Shown here in pieces: positions 54,865-63,996 of a stretch of DNA of 64,000 bases; position 1 is the first letter of the stretch, and each line of letters opens with the position of its first letter. Location of the stretch: contig NZ_BJHV01000001.1 in the NCBI RefSeq assembly GCF_005405925.1, positions 7,440,001 to 7,504,000 of the forward strand, given 5' to 3'. This DNA comes from Streptomyces antimycoticus. GTDB lineage: Bacteria; Actinomycetota; Actinomycetes; Streptomycetales; Streptomycetaceae. The translations under genes were made by a program, and so were the position numbers. Below the pieces are notes generated by a model. The model had not been told where the DNA came from. It saw only the letters and a list, made by a program, of their open reading frames with translations, and ran no database searches.

Positions 54865-55311
54865 TCAGGCGGGTTGCACGGCCGTGAGCGCGGCGGCCAA
54901 CGCCTCCGGATTCCGGGTGGACACATACACGTACGGCGTCGGGTCCTCCGGATCGGTGACATCCACCCGCAGCGCGGTCGGGATGTAGCTGCGCAGCAGC
55001 ATGAACGCCCGCGGATCGGCCTTGTAGGTCCGCCAGGCGGCCGCCTCGGCGGCGTCCAGCACCTGCGGGGTCCCCAGGGCCGACACCGGGATCCGCGCCT
55101 CGCCGGCCACCAGTGAGTCGGCCACCACGCGCACCCGGGCCGACCCGTACGAACTCACCGCGACACAGGCCAGCGCCGCACCGCCGATCAGCCCGCCGAG
55201 CATCGGCAGAGTGCCGAACGGCAGCATGATCAACCCCACGGAGACCCCGATCAGAACGGCGATGAACCACCAGGAACGGGGTGCGCTGAGGCGTTCTTCG
55301 TAAGGCTGCAT
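54865..55311 (-). CDS. DUF3093 family membrane protein
   Basis: The 148-residue protein starts MQPYEERLSAPRSWWFIAVLI and has two close hydrophobic helices (residues 14-34 and 38-54). A soluble C-terminal domain follows with RAFMLLRSYIPTALRVDVTDPEDPTPYVYVSTRNPEALAAAL. This is the DUF3093 pattern, a family conserved beside dut in actinobacteria. Function is unknown. It diverges from the thioesterase gene. Confidence 0.88.
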   Translation of the reverse strand: MQPYEERLSAPRSWWFIAVLIGVSVGLIMLPFGTLPMLGGLIGGAALACVAVSSYGSARVRVVADSLVAGEARIPVSALGTPQVLDAAEAAAWRTYKADPRAFMLLRSYIPTALRVDVTDPEDPTPYVYVSTRNPEALAAALTAVQPA

Positions 55312-55370
55312 GCGTATCAGCTTGGCATGGCCGCCGAACCGGACTGTTCTCGCGGGTAAGGTCAGCCGTT

Positions 55371-55951
55371 GTGACTGGACGAACGACAGGGCTGACGCCG
55401 CCGGAGGGTGCCACGGCACCCGTGCGCCACCCCGACGCGCCCGCGCCAGGGAAGCCCCTCGGCGTGCACTACGACCAGTGCTTCGGCTGCGGCGATCAGC
55501 CGGGGGCCTGGGGCTGATCGCGCGGGCGGGCGAGGGCGTGAGCGTCGCCGCCGAGTTCACGGTGCGCAGCGGCCATCAGGGTGCGCCGGGCCTGGCCCAC
55601 GGCGGGGTGCTGGCCGCGGCGCTCGACGAGACGCTCGGGGCGCTCAACTGGCTGCAGCGGGCGATCACGGTGACCGGGCGGCTGGAGACCGACTTCGTAC
55701 GGCCCGTGCCGGTCGGGACCGAGCTGCATCTGGAGGCACGGGTGACCGCCGTGCACGGCCGGAAGGTCTACTGTTCGGCCACGGGCCGGATCGGCGCTCC
55801 GGACGGCCCCGTCGCGGTGCGGGCGCAGGCCCTCTTCATAGAGGTGCGGGTCGACCACTTCATCGAGAACGGCCGGGCGGAGGAGATCGACGCGGCGCTC
55901 GCCGATCCGGATCAGGTGAAGGTCGCGCGCGCTTTCGAGGTGAACCCATGA
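55371..55951 (+). pseudogene. Hotdog-fold (PaaI-like) thioesterase, with one frame break
   Basis: GTG 55371 opens MTGRTTGLTPPEGATAPVRH and runs to HYDQCFGCGDQPGAW before a stop. Adding one G to the run at 55502-55506 continues as GGLGLIARAGEGVSVAAEFTVRSGHQGAPGLAHGGVLAAALDETLG, a typical hotdog thioesterase core of 193 aa in all. The CFGCGDQ and LAHGGVLAAALDE motifs are characteristic. The substrate is unknown. The stop overlaps the dut start (ATGA), so the gene should lead a dut operon. Confidence 0.82.
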
Positions 55952-56463
55952 GTCCGCTGCCCGTCGACGTGCCGATCCGCAGGGTGGACCCCGAGGTGCC
56001 CATTCCCGGGTACGCCCACCCCGGCGACGCGGGGGCCGACCTGGTCACCACCGAGGCGGCCGAGCTGGCTCCGGGAGAGCGCGCGGTTCTGCCCACCGGA
56101 GTGTCTATCGCGCTCCCGGAGGGGTATGCCGCCTTCGTGCATCCACGGTCCGGACTTGCCGCGCGCTGCGGCGTAGCCATGGTGAATGCCCCGGGGACCA
56201 TCGATGCCGGGTACCGTGGAGAGATCAAGGTGATCGTGGTCAATCTGGACCCGCGCGAGAGCGTGCGGTTCGAGCGCTTCGACCGGATCGCCCAATTGGT
56301 CGTCCAGCAGGTCGAGAAGGTGCGCTTCCAGGAGGTGGCGGAGCTTCCCGGGTCGGCGCGGGCCGAAGGGGGCTTCGGGTCCACCGGCGGTCATGCCGCC
56401 GTGGACGGCACAACGGGTGGGAATGGATACGCTTCGGTCGGTTCCGACCGGGAAGGACGATGA
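55948..56463 (+). CDS. dut: dUTP diphosphatase
   Basis: dUTPase hydrolyses dUTP to dUMP and keeps uracil out of DNA. The 171-residue sequence has the five trimeric-dUTPase motifs: PGDAGADLVTTE, HPRSGLAARCGVAMVNAPGTIDAGYRGEI, RIAQLVVQQ and the flexible C-terminal RAEGGFGSTGG. A tail of about 25 residues follows motif 5. It overlaps the thioesterase gene by 4 nt and directly precedes the DUF3710 gene. Confidence 0.95.
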   Translation: MSPLPVDVPIRRVDPEVPIPGYAHPGDAGADLVTTEAAELAPGERAVLPTGVSIALPEGYAAFVHPRSGLAARCGVAMVNAPGTIDAGYRGEIKVIVVNLDPRESVRFERFDRIAQLVVQQVEKVRFQEVAELPGSARAEGGFGSTGGHAAVDGTTGGNGYASVGSDREGR

Positions 56464-56464
56464 C

Positions 56465-57250
56465 GTGTTCGGACGTCGCCGCAAGCGCAGCAAGGAGGAC
56501 GTCGAGTCGCTCGACGTGACCTCCGACGAGTTGGCCGAGGACGCGGAGGACGCGGACGGCGCTGAGGACACCGCCGCACCCGTGGAGGCCGGCCGGGTGA
56601 GCCTGCCGCCGGCCCCGCGCCCCGAGGGCCCCTGGGACGTATCCGAGGTGCGCGAGCCCGGCGAGGGCCGGGTGGACCTCGGTGGTCTGTTCGTACCCGG
56701 CGTCGAGGGCATGGAGCTGCGGGTGGAGGTCGCGGGGGACGCGATCGTCGCCGCGACCGTGGTGCTGCGGGACAGCGCCGTGCAGCTCCAGGGCTTCGCA
56801 GCGCCCAAGAAGGAGGGCATCTGGGGCGAGGTGCGCGACGAGATCGCCACCGGCATCACCCAGCAGGGCGGGGTCGTCGACGAGGTCGAGGGCCCGCTCG
56901 GCTGGGAGCTGCGCGCCCAGGTCCCGGTGCAGCTCCCGGACGGCAAGAACGGCGTGCAGGTGGTCCGCTTCGTCGGCGTGGACGGGCCCCGTTGGTTCCT
57001 GCGCGGGGTGATCTCCGGGCAGGGCGCGGTGCAGCCCGAGACCGGCAGCCTCCTGGAGGCGATCTTCCGGGACACGGTCGTGGTGCGCGGCGAGGGCCCG
57101 ATGGCCCCGCGCGACCCGATCGTCCTCAAGCTGCCGGACGACGCCCAGATGGTGCCCGACGGGGTGCAGCAGGACGAGGCGCAGGGCTCGCGGTTCGCGG
57201 GCGGCGCCGACCGGCTCCAGCGCGGCCCGGAGATCTCCGAGGTCCGCTGA
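56465..57250 (+). CDS. DUF3710 family protein
   Basis: The 261-residue protein begins with a basic patch (MFGRRRKRSKEDVE) and an acidic linker. The conserved domain follows: GRVDLGGLFVPGVEGMELRVEV...VQLQGFAAPKKEGIWGEVRDEIATGI...GWELRAQVPV...FVGVDGPRWFLRGVISG. The family always accompanies dut in actinobacteria but has no known function. GTG 56465 is chosen because GGAAGGA lies 7 nt upstream. An in-frame ATG at 56423 would overlap dut. Confidence 0.88.
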   Translation: MFGRRRKRSKEDVESLDVTSDELAEDAEDADGAEDTAAPVEAGRVSLPPAPRPEGPWDVSEVREPGEGRVDLGGLFVPGVEGMELRVEVAGDAIVAATVVLRDSAVQLQGFAAPKKEGIWGEVRDEIATGITQQGGVVDEVEGPLGWELRAQVPVQLPDGKNGVQVVRFVGVDGPRWFLRGVISGQGAVQPETGSLLEAIFRDTVVVRGEGPMAPRDPIVLKLPDDAQMVPDGVQQDEAQGSRFAGGADRLQRGPEISEVR

Positions 57251-57282
57251 GCCGCCGTCGCGCACGGCAGAAGGCAAGGCCC

Positions 57283-57326
57283 GAAGGGGCCCGGGGCAGG
57301 CCCCCGGGCCCCTTCGGCGTTTTTTC
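57283..57326 (+). terminator. Terminator of the dut-DUF3710 operon
   Basis: A perfect 14-bp stem (GAAGGGGCCCGGGG and complement) with a 5-nt loop is followed by GGCGTTTTTTC, a rare true T-run in this window. Confidence 0.92.
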
Positions 57327-57477
57327 GGAAGGTCGCTTCGAGGATTTCGCGCGACACGGTGAACACACCCGCCGCACCGGCCGTACTCATGGGCGCGAGA
57401 CCTTGTGACGCTCCGAGGGGGAGAGGGCGCGTCGCGAGACACACCCCCTGTCCGACCTCAACGAGGTGAGTGATCAG

Positions 57478-58374
57478 ATGTCGCGTGGCCTTCCGTTACT
57501 GCACCGCCGGAGAATCCTCGTCTCCGGCGCGATCGGCGGTATCACCTGTGCGGCCGTCGTGGTGGGAGCCGCCATGGCCGGTCAGGACGACGGCAGCGGC
57601 GACGCCAATGCGTCGACCAAGGCCGCCCAGACCATCAGCTGCCCCGCCGTCGCCGGTTCCCTCCCGGAGATCCCGGCGGAGGCCCGGGCCGAGGTGGACC
57701 GCAACCTCGCCCTGCTGGACACGCAGATAGCGGAGGCCAACAAGCGGCTCGGCACCAGCCAGGGCGAGGGCGGCCCCAACTTCGTGCAGAACGCCATCCT
57801 CGGCCCGCTGGCGGACAAGCGGAAGTCCACCCTGGACCGCATCGCGATCTCCATCGGACGGCGCGCCGAGAAGCCGACGGGGCTGGACGCGCTCGCCGAG
57901 TGCACCCTCTCGGGCGGTGAGGCGGGAGCGGGCACCGGCGCGGGCGGCGAGGCGGACAGCGGCGCGACCCCGACCGCCGCCGCGTCCGAGCCCGCGGCCG
58001 GAGGAGCCGAGCAGGGCTCCGGGGCCGAGCAGGGCGGCGGGGCCGACGCGGGCTCCGGTGCCGACGAGGGTTCCGCTCAGACGATCAGCTGCCCGGATGT
58101 CGCCTCCAAGATCAGCGGCGTGCCGGCCGCCGCCCAGGCCGAGGTGGACCGCAATGTCGCCCTTCTGGACACCCAGCTGGCGGAGGCCAACAAGCGGCTC
58201 GGCACGAGCCAGGGCGAGGGCGGCCCCAACTTCGTGCAGAACGCCATCCTGGGCCCGCTGAAGGACAAGCGGGCCTCGACGATCGACCGCATCGAACTCT
58301 CCTTCTCCCGCCAGGGCTCGACCGCCCCCTCCGGTCTCGACGCCCTGGCGGGCTGCTCGCTCACATCCGGTTGA
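57478..58374 (+). CDS. Secreted protein with an internal tandem duplication
   Basis: The 298-residue protein has a signal or anchor segment (RRRILVSGAIGGITCAAVVVGAAMAGQ, residues 11-36). Two near-identical domains (about residues 51-144 and 201-296) are offset by exactly 150 aa and joined by an Ala/Gly/Glu-rich linker. Each domain has TISCP at its start, AEVDRN-ALLDTQ-AEANKRLGTS, NFVQNAILGPL and GLDALA-C, with two cysteines. I do not recognise a family. ATG 57478 is used because GAGGTGAG lies 7 nt upstream. It is flanked by terminators and monocistronic. Confidence 0.8.
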   Translation: MSRGLPLLHRRRILVSGAIGGITCAAVVVGAAMAGQDDGSGDANASTKAAQTISCPAVAGSLPEIPAEARAEVDRNLALLDTQIAEANKRLGTSQGEGGPNFVQNAILGPLADKRKSTLDRIAISIGRRAEKPTGLDALAECTLSGGEAGAGTGAGGEADSGATPTAAASEPAAGGAEQGSGAEQGGGADAGSGADEGSAQTISCPDVASKISGVPAAAQAEVDRNVALLDTQLAEANKRLGTSQGEGGPNFVQNAILGPLKDKRASTIDRIELSFSRQGSTAPSGLDALAGCSLTSG

Positions 58375-58410
58375 GCCGACGGCGTAAGGCCCGGCCCGAG
58401 GTGAGCGTCT

Positions 58411-58457
58411 GCCGGTGGGCCGTACTCTTCTCTGCGGAGTACGGCCCACCGGCTTTT
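58411..58457 (+). terminator. Terminator after the duplicated-domain gene
   Basis: A perfect 17-bp stem (GCCGGTGGGCCGTACTC and complement, 58411-58427 with 58437-58453) with a 9-nt loop is followed by TTTTCG. Confidence 0.9.
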
Positions 58458-58639
58458 CGCATGGGGTTCGCCCGGGGTGCGGCGGCCGGGTGTCAAAGGC
58501 GCGTCAAGACGGCGCCGACGGCCGTCAGGGAGCCGTCAAGGAACGGCCGGCCGGGCCGCGGACGGGGTTTGCTCTACACGCATCGCCCTCTGGAAGCTCG
58601 CCATGAGCTCAGGCGCCGTCCAACAGGGAAAATAGGGGT

Positions 58640-61252
58640 ATGGGACGCGGAAAGTTGCGGATCTACCTCGGCGCGGCACCGGGCGTCGGCAAGACGTACG
58701 CGATGCTGTCCGAGGGGCATCGCCGGGTCGAGCGGGGCGCGGACCTCGTGGTCGGCTTCGTGGAGCACCACGGCCGTCGCCGTACCCAGGTGATGATGCA
58801 CGGGCTCGAGGAGGTGCCCCGCCGGGAGCTGGAGTACCGGGGGAGCACCTTCACGGAAATGGACGTGGACGCGGTGCTGGCCCGCCGCCCCGCCATCGCG
58901 CTCGTCGACGAGCTCGCCCACACCAACGTCCCCGGCTCCCGGAACGAAAAGCGCTGGCAGGACGTCGAGGAGCTGCTGCGCGCGGGCATCGACGTGGTCT
59001 CCACCGTCAACATCCAGCACCTGGAGTCACTGGGGGACGTGGTGGAGTCGATCACGGGGGTGCGCCAGCGGGAGACCCTGCCGGACGAGGTGGTGCGCCG
59101 CGCCGACCAGATCGAGCTGGTCGACATGTCGCCCCAGGCGCTGCGCCGCCGCATGGCGCACGGCAACATCTACGCGCCCGACAAGGTCGACGCCGCGCTG
59201 TCGAACTACTTCCGGCCCGGGAACCTGACCGCGCTGCGCGAGCTGGCCCTGCTGTGGACCGCCGACCGGGTGGACGAATACCTCCAGCAGTACCGCGACG
59301 AGCACTCCATCCGCTCCACCTGGCAGGCGCGTGAGCGCATCGTCGTCGGGCTGACCGGCGGCCCGGAGGGACGGACGCTGATCCGCCGGGCCGCCCGGAT
59401 GGCGGCCAAGGGCTCCGGCAGCGAGATCCTCGCCGTCTACATCGCCCGCAGCGACGGCCTGACCTCGGCCTCCCCCAAGGAGCTGGCGGTCCAGCGCACC
59501 CTCGTGGAGGACCTCGGGGGCACCTTCCACCACGTCATAGGGGAGGACATCCCGGGGGCGCTGCTGGAGTTCGCCCGCGGTGTCAACGCGACCCAGATCG
59601 TGCTCGGCTCCAGCCGCCGCAAGACCTGGCAGTACATCTTCGGACCCGGGGTGGGCACCACCGTCGCCCGTGACTCCGGGCCCGACCTGGACGTCCACAT
59701 CGTCACCCACGACGAGGTCGCCAAGGGCCGCGGGCTGCCGGTCGCGCGCGGCGCCCGGCTCGGCCGCTCCCGGCTGATCGCGGGCTGGGTGGTCGGGGTG
59801 GCCGGACCGGCCCTGCTCACGCTGCTGCTCACCGGCACCGGCGCCACCCTCGCCTCCGAGGCCGGGCCCGGCTTCGCCAACGAGGTGCTGCTCTTCCTGT
59901 TCCTCAATGTGCTGGCCGCCCTGCTGGGCGGCATGGTGCCCGCCCTCGCCTCGGCGGCCGTCGGATCGCTGCTGCTCAACTACTACTTCACCCCGCCCAC
60001 CCACACCCTGACCATCGCCGACCCCGAGAACATCGTCGCCATAGCGATCTTCGTGGCGGTCGCCGTCTGTGTGGCCTCCGTGGTCGACCTCGCCGCCCGC
60101 CGCACCCACCAGGCCGCCCGGCTGCGGGCCGAGTCCGAGATACTGTCGTTCCTCGCGGGCAGCGTGCTGCGCGGCGAGACCAGCCTGGAGGCGCTGCTGG
60201 AGCGGGTCCGCGAGACGTTCGCCATGGACTCGGTGGCGTTGCTGGAGCGGGAGAGCGATGTCGCCCCCTGGACCTGCGCGGGCAGCGTCGGCAGCCACGA
60301 CGGCACCCCGGCGCCCGAACGGCCCGAGGACGCGGAGGTGGACATGCCGGTCGGCGACCATATGGCGCTCGCGCTCTCCGGCCGGGTCCTGCCCGCCGAG
60401 GACCGCCGGGTGCTCGCCGCCTTCGCCGCCCAGGCCGCCGTCGTCCTCGACCGGCAGCGGCTGGCCCAGCAGGCCGGGCAGGCCCGTGAGCTGGCCGAGG
60501 GGAACCGCATCCGCACCGCGCTGCTCGCCGCCGTCAGCCACGATCTGCGCACCCCGCTCGCGGCCATCAAGGCGGCCGTGAGCTCCCTGCGCTCCGATGA
60601 CGTCGCCTGGTCGGAGGAGGACGAGGCGGAGCTGCTGGAGGGCATCGAGGACGGCGCCGACCGGCTGGACCACCTGGTGGGCAACCTCCTGGACATGTCC
60701 CGGCTGCAGACCGGCACCGTCACCCCGCTCATCCGGGAGATCGACCTGGACGAGGTGGTGCCGATGGCGCTCGTCGGCGTCCCCATGGCCAAGGTCGTCC
60801 TCGACATCCCCGAGGAGCTGCCGATGGTCGCGGTCGACCCCGGGCTGCTGGAGCGTGGCGTCGCCAACATCGTGGAGAACGCCGTGAAGTACAGCCCGCC
60901 GGACCGCGCCGTGCTGGTCTCCGCGAGCGCCCTCGGCGACCGTGTGGAGCTGCGGGTGGCCGACGGCGGCCCGGGCGTGCCGGACAGCGAGAAGGACCGC
61001 ATCTTCGAGCCCTTCCAGCGGTACGGGGACGCCCCGCGCGGCGCCGGGGTCGGCCTCGGGCTGGCCGTCGCGCGCGGCTTCGCCGAGGCCATGGGCGGCC
61101 GGCTGACCGCCGAGGACACCCCAGGCGGCGGTATGACCATGGTGCTCACGCTGCGTGTCGCCGCCGGCCGCCCGCCGGTCGACCCCGGCCTCCCGGTCCA
61201 GGTCGGCTCCACGTCAGGCACAACGACACGGAAAGGCAGGCCCGCCACATGA
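58640..61252 (+). CDS. kdpD: Sensor histidine kinase KdpD
   Basis: The 870-residue protein has the full KdpD plan. The N-terminal KdpD domain has P-loop GAAPGVGKTYAML (residues 11-23) and the VDELAHTNVPGSRN and STVNIQHLESL segments. A universal-stress-like domain (about 235-365) follows, then four membrane helices (about 380-485), a GAF-like domain, and the kinase core with phospho-acceptor AVSHDLRTPLAAIKA, NIVENAVKYS and GVGLGLAVARGF. It senses potassium or turgor limitation. It overlaps kdpE by 4 nt. No kdpFABC pump genes are in the window. Confidence 0.93.
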   Translation: MGRGKLRIYLGAAPGVGKTYAMLSEGHRRVERGADLVVGFVEHHGRRRTQVMMHGLEEVPRRELEYRGSTFTEMDVDAVLARRPAIALVDELAHTNVPGSRNEKRWQDVEELLRAGIDVVSTVNIQHLESLGDVVESITGVRQRETLPDEVVRRADQIELVDMSPQALRRRMAHGNIYAPDKVDAALSNYFRPGNLTALRELALLWTADRVDEYLQQYRDEHSIRSTWQARERIVVGLTGGPEGRTLIRRAARMAAKGSGSEILAVYIARSDGLTSASPKELAVQRTLVEDLGGTFHHVIGEDIPGALLEFARGVNATQIVLGSSRRKTWQYIFGPGVGTTVARDSGPDLDVHIVTHDEVAKGRGLPVARGARLGRSRLIAGWVVGVAGPALLTLLLTGTGATLASEAGPGFANEVLLFLFLNVLAALLGGMVPALASAAVGSLLLNYYFTPPTHTLTIADPENIVAIAIFVAVAVCVASVVDLAARRTHQAARLRAESEILSFLAGSVLRGETSLEALLERVRETFAMDSVALLERESDVAPWTCAGSVGSHDGTPAPERPEDAEVDMPVGDHMALALSGRVLPAEDRRVLAAFAAQAAVVLDRQRLAQQAGQARELAEGNRIRTALLAAVSHDLRTPLAAIKAAVSSLRSDDVAWSEEDEAELLEGIEDGADRLDHLVGNLLDMSRLQTGTVTPLIREIDLDEVVPMALVGVPMAKVVLDIPEELPMVAVDPGLLERGVANIVENAVKYSPPDRAVLVSASALGDRVELRVADGGPGVPDSEKDRIFEPFQRYGDAPRGAGVGLGLAVARGFAEAMGGRLTAEDTPGGGMTMVLTLRVAAGRPPVDPGLPVQVGSTSGTTTRKGRPAT

Positions 61253-61932
61253 ACCGGGTGCTTGTGGTCGACGACGAGCCGCAGATCGTACGCGCCCTCG
61301 TGATCAACCTGAAGGCGCGCAAGTACGAGGTCGACGCCGCCGGGGACGGCGCCACCGCGCTCCGGCTCGCCGCCGCCCGCCATCCCGATGTGATCGTGCT
61401 CGACCTCGGCCTGCCCGATATGGACGGGGTGGAGGTGATCAAGGGGCTCCGGGGCTGGACCCGGGTGCCGATCCTGGTGCTCTCCGCCCGTCAGACCTCG
61501 GACGAGAAGGTCGAGGCCCTGGACGCCGGGGCGGACGACTACGTCACCAAGCCGTTCGGCATGGACGAGCTCCTCGCCCGGCTGCGCGCGGCCGTCCGCC
61601 GTGCCGAGCCCACCGGGCAGTCGGACGACTCGGTGGTGGTGGAGACCGATTCGTTCACCGTCGACCTGGCCGCCAAGAAGGCCCATCGCGACGGCCGCGA
61701 TGTGCGGCTGACCCCCACCGAATGGCATCTGCTGGAGGTCCTGGTGCGCAACGCCGGCCGCCTGGTCAGCCAGAAGCAGCTGCTGCAGGAGGTCTGGGGC
61801 CCCTCGTACGGCACCGAGAGCAACTACCTGCGGGTCTATATGGCGCAGCTGCGCCGCAAGCTGGAGGCCGACCCCTCGCATCCGCGCCACTTCGTCACCG
61901 AGCCGGGGATGGGCTACCGGTTCGAGCGTTGA
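61249..61932 (+). CDS. kdpE: Response regulator KdpE
   Basis: The 227-residue OmpR-type regulator has VVDDEPQ, phospho-acceptor Asp in IVLDLGLPDMDG, Lys in DDYVTKPFGMDEL, and a winged helix ending SNYLRVYMAQLRRKLE...FVTEPGMGYRFE. KdpE normally activates kdpFABC under potassium limitation. ATG 61249 overlaps the kdpD stop. The next gene starts 62 nt downstream. Confidence 0.93.
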   Translation: MNRVLVVDDEPQIVRALVINLKARKYEVDAAGDGATALRLAAARHPDVIVLDLGLPDMDGVEVIKGLRGWTRVPILVLSARQTSDEKVEALDAGADDYVTKPFGMDELLARLRAAVRRAEPTGQSDDSVVVETDSFTVDLAAKKAHRDGRDVRLTPTEWHLLEVLVRNAGRLVSQKQLLQEVWGPSYGTESNYLRVYMAQLRRKLEADPSHPRHFVTEPGMGYRFER

Positions 61933-61994
61933 GCGGGGCGGGCGATCAGTGCGGGGACGGCGTTTCGGCCCCGGCGCACCGGTACGCTGGCCGT

Positions 61995-62423
61995 ATGAGT
62001 TCCGTACCCCACCCCTCCGACGGGGCCGCCAGGGGAGACAGGTCCGGCAAACCGGTCGGCCGGTTCCGGCGGATGCTGGACCGGCTGTCGAGCTCCCAGG
62101 AGGAGCTGCACTCCGCCGAGCTGCAGCAGGACGCGGAGGCCGCGGGCTGCACCAAGATCGGCGACTGCGGCGACCGTCAGATCGTCAAGGTGACGGGCAC
62201 GCTGCGCACGGTGACGCTCAGACCGCGGGCCGGAGTTCCCGCGCTGGAGGCGGAGCTCTTCGACGGCACCGCCGCGCTGGACGTGGTGTGGCTGGGCCGT
62301 CGCTCCATCATCGGGATAGAACCGGGGCGCAAGCTGATCGCCTCGGGCCGGATCTCCATGAGCCATGGGCGCCGGGTGCTGTTCAATCCGAAGTACGAAC
62401 TCCGACCGCTCGGACAGGAGTAG
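61995..62423 (+). CDS. OB-fold nucleic-acid-binding-like protein
   Basis: The 142-residue protein has a charged N-terminal helix region (RFRRMLDRLSSSQEELHSAELQQDAEAAGCTKIGD) and a compact OB-fold (QIVKVTGTLRTVTLRPRAGVPALEAELFDGTAALDVVWLGRRSIIGIEPGRKLIASGRI). Similar proteins sit beside DUF3159 and trk genes in other actinobacteria. The role is unknown. It precedes the DUF3159 gene by 3 nt, so the two are coupled. Confidence 0.87.
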   Translation: MSSVPHPSDGAARGDRSGKPVGRFRRMLDRLSSSQEELHSAELQQDAEAAGCTKIGDCGDRQIVKVTGTLRTVTLRPRAGVPALEAELFDGTAALDVVWLGRRSIIGIEPGRKLIASGRISMSHGRRVLFNPKYELRPLGQE

Positions 62424-62426
62424 CCG

Positions 62427-63247
62427 GTGACGCCAGACGACAAGACGACCCCGACCGGGCACCGAAGCGCCGCCGCCGACAGCAGGGCGGCGGCGGACAC
62501 CGCGCTCCTGGAGGCGTTCGGCGGGGTGCGGGGCATGGTGGACACCACCGTCCCCGGTCTGGTCTTCGTCCTGCTGTACACGATCAACCGCGACATCCAT
62601 CTCGCCGCGATCGCCGCGCTCGGTCTCACCGTGCTGCTGGCGCTCACCCGGCTGGTGCGCAAGGAGACCCTGAAGCACGCCTTCAGCGGGGTCTTCGGGG
62701 TCGCGTTCGGCGCGATCTTCGCGATGATGTCCGGCGACGCGAAGAACTTCTATCTGCCGGGCATGCTCTACACCCTGGGCCTGGCGATCGCCTACATTCT
62801 CTCGGCGATCTTCCGCTTCCCGCTGATCGGGGTGTTGCTCGGGCCGATGCTGAAGGAGAACCTCTCCTGGCGCACCCGTAACCCCGGCCGGTTCCGCGCC
62901 TACACCCGCTCCACCTGGGCGTGGGGGCTGATTCTGCTCGCCAAGTCGGCGGTGCTGTTCCCGCTCTACTGGTGGGGGACGCCACCCAGCTCGGCTGGGT
63001 CAAGGTCGCGCTCGGCATTCCCCCGTTCCTGCTCTGTGTCTATCTGACCTGGATCTTCCTCGCCAAGGCCCCGCCGCCGATCGACGTGATCGCGGAGATG
63101 GAGGCCGAGGAGAAGGCCGAGCGGGAGCGGAAGTCCCAGGCGGACAAGGCCGACAAGGTCGTCGATCCGCTGCTCTCGGAGTGGACCGACCAGATCGTGT
63201 CCGAGGCCCGTACCGAATCGGCCGACCGGCAGCCGCCCCGGCACTGA
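62427..63247 (+). pseudogene. DUF3159 membrane protein, with one frame break
   Basis: GTG 62427 opens MTPDDKTTPTGHRSAAADSR and the conserved ALLEAFGGVRGMVDTTVPGLVFVLLYTI segment of DUF3159. Several membrane helices follow up to PLYWWG. One G is missing from the run at 62974-62978. Adding it continues DATQLGWVKVALGIPPFLLCVYLTWIFLAKAPPP and a charged tail, 273 aa in total. The function is unknown. In actinobacteria the family lies beside OB-fold and Trk genes, as here. Confidence 0.87.
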
Positions 63248-63252
63248 GGCCA

Positions 63253-63303
63253 CACAGACCGCGGCCCGGACTCCCGCAGGGGGAGCCCGGGCCGCGGTCT
63301 GTG
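63253..63303. terminator. Bidirectional terminator between DUF3159 and trkA
   Basis: A 17-bp perfect outer stem (from CACAGACCGCGGCCCGG) and a 5-bp inner stem (CTCCC/GGGAG), separated by one mismatch, lie between the convergent genes. Confidence 0.9.
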
Positions 63304-63318
63304 CCCGGAGCGTTCGTC

Positions 63319-63996
63319 CTAGCCCGTGGCGTCCTGGCGCTGGACGGACAGCAGCTGCTCGAGCTGCTCCTCGCGCGCCTGTGCCGCGACGAACAGCAGC
63401 TCGTCACCAGCCTCCAGCACATCGTCCTTGTTCGGGGTCAGTACGCGGGTGCCGCGGATGATGGTGACCAGCGTGGTGTCCTCCGGCCACTCCACATCGC
63501 CGACCCGGGTGCCCACCAGCGCCGCCTCCGGCGGCAGCGTCAGCTCCACCAGGTTGGCGTCGCCGTGGCTGAAGCGGAGCAGCCGCACCAGATCGCCGAC
63601 GCTCACCGCCTCCTCGACCAGCGCCGACATCAGACGCGGGGTGGAGACGGCGACATCGACGCCCCATGCCTCGTTGAACAGCCACTCGTTCTTGGGATTG
63701 TTGACCCGGGCGACCACTCGGGGCACCCCGTACTCGGTCTTGGCGAGCAGCGAGACGACCAGGTTGACCTTGTCGTCACCGGTGGCCGCGATGACCACGT
63801 TGCAGCGCTGCAGCGCCGCCTCGTCCAGAGAGGTGATCTCGCACGCGTCGGCCAGCAGCCACTCGGCCTGCGGCACCCGCTCCACCGAGATGGCGGTCGG
63901 CGCCTTGTCGATGAGGAGCACCTCGTGCCCGTTCTCCAGCAGCTCGCTCGCGATGGAACGCCCCACGGCGCCCGCCCCGGCAATGGCAACCCTCAC
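63319..63996 (-). CDS. TrkA-type potassium uptake regulatory protein
   Basis: The 225-residue protein has a Rossmann RCK-N domain (MRVAIAGAGAVGRSIASELLENGHEVLLID, then NVVIAATGDDKVNLVVSLLAKTEYGVPRVVARVNNPKNEWLFNEAWGVD) and an RCK-C domain (NLVELTLPPEAALVGTRVGDVEWPEDTTLVTIIRGTRVLTPNKDDVLEAGDELLFVA). It is a cytoplasmic NAD(H)/nucleotide-gated regulator of a Trk/Ktr channel. The start is GTG 63996, 4 nt from the window end, so the gene is complete. A second trk gene is usually adjacent and would lie outside the window. Confidence 0.92.
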   Translation of the reverse strand: MRVAIAGAGAVGRSIASELLENGHEVLLIDKAPTAISVERVPQAEWLLADACEITSLDEAALQRCNVVIAATGDDKVNLVVSLLAKTEYGVPRVVARVNNPKNEWLFNEAWGVDVAVSTPRLMSALVEEAVSVGDLVRLLRFSHGDANLVELTLPPEAALVGTRVGDVEWPEDTTLVTIIRGTRVLTPNKDDVLEAGDELLFVAAQAREEQLEQLLSVQRQDATG

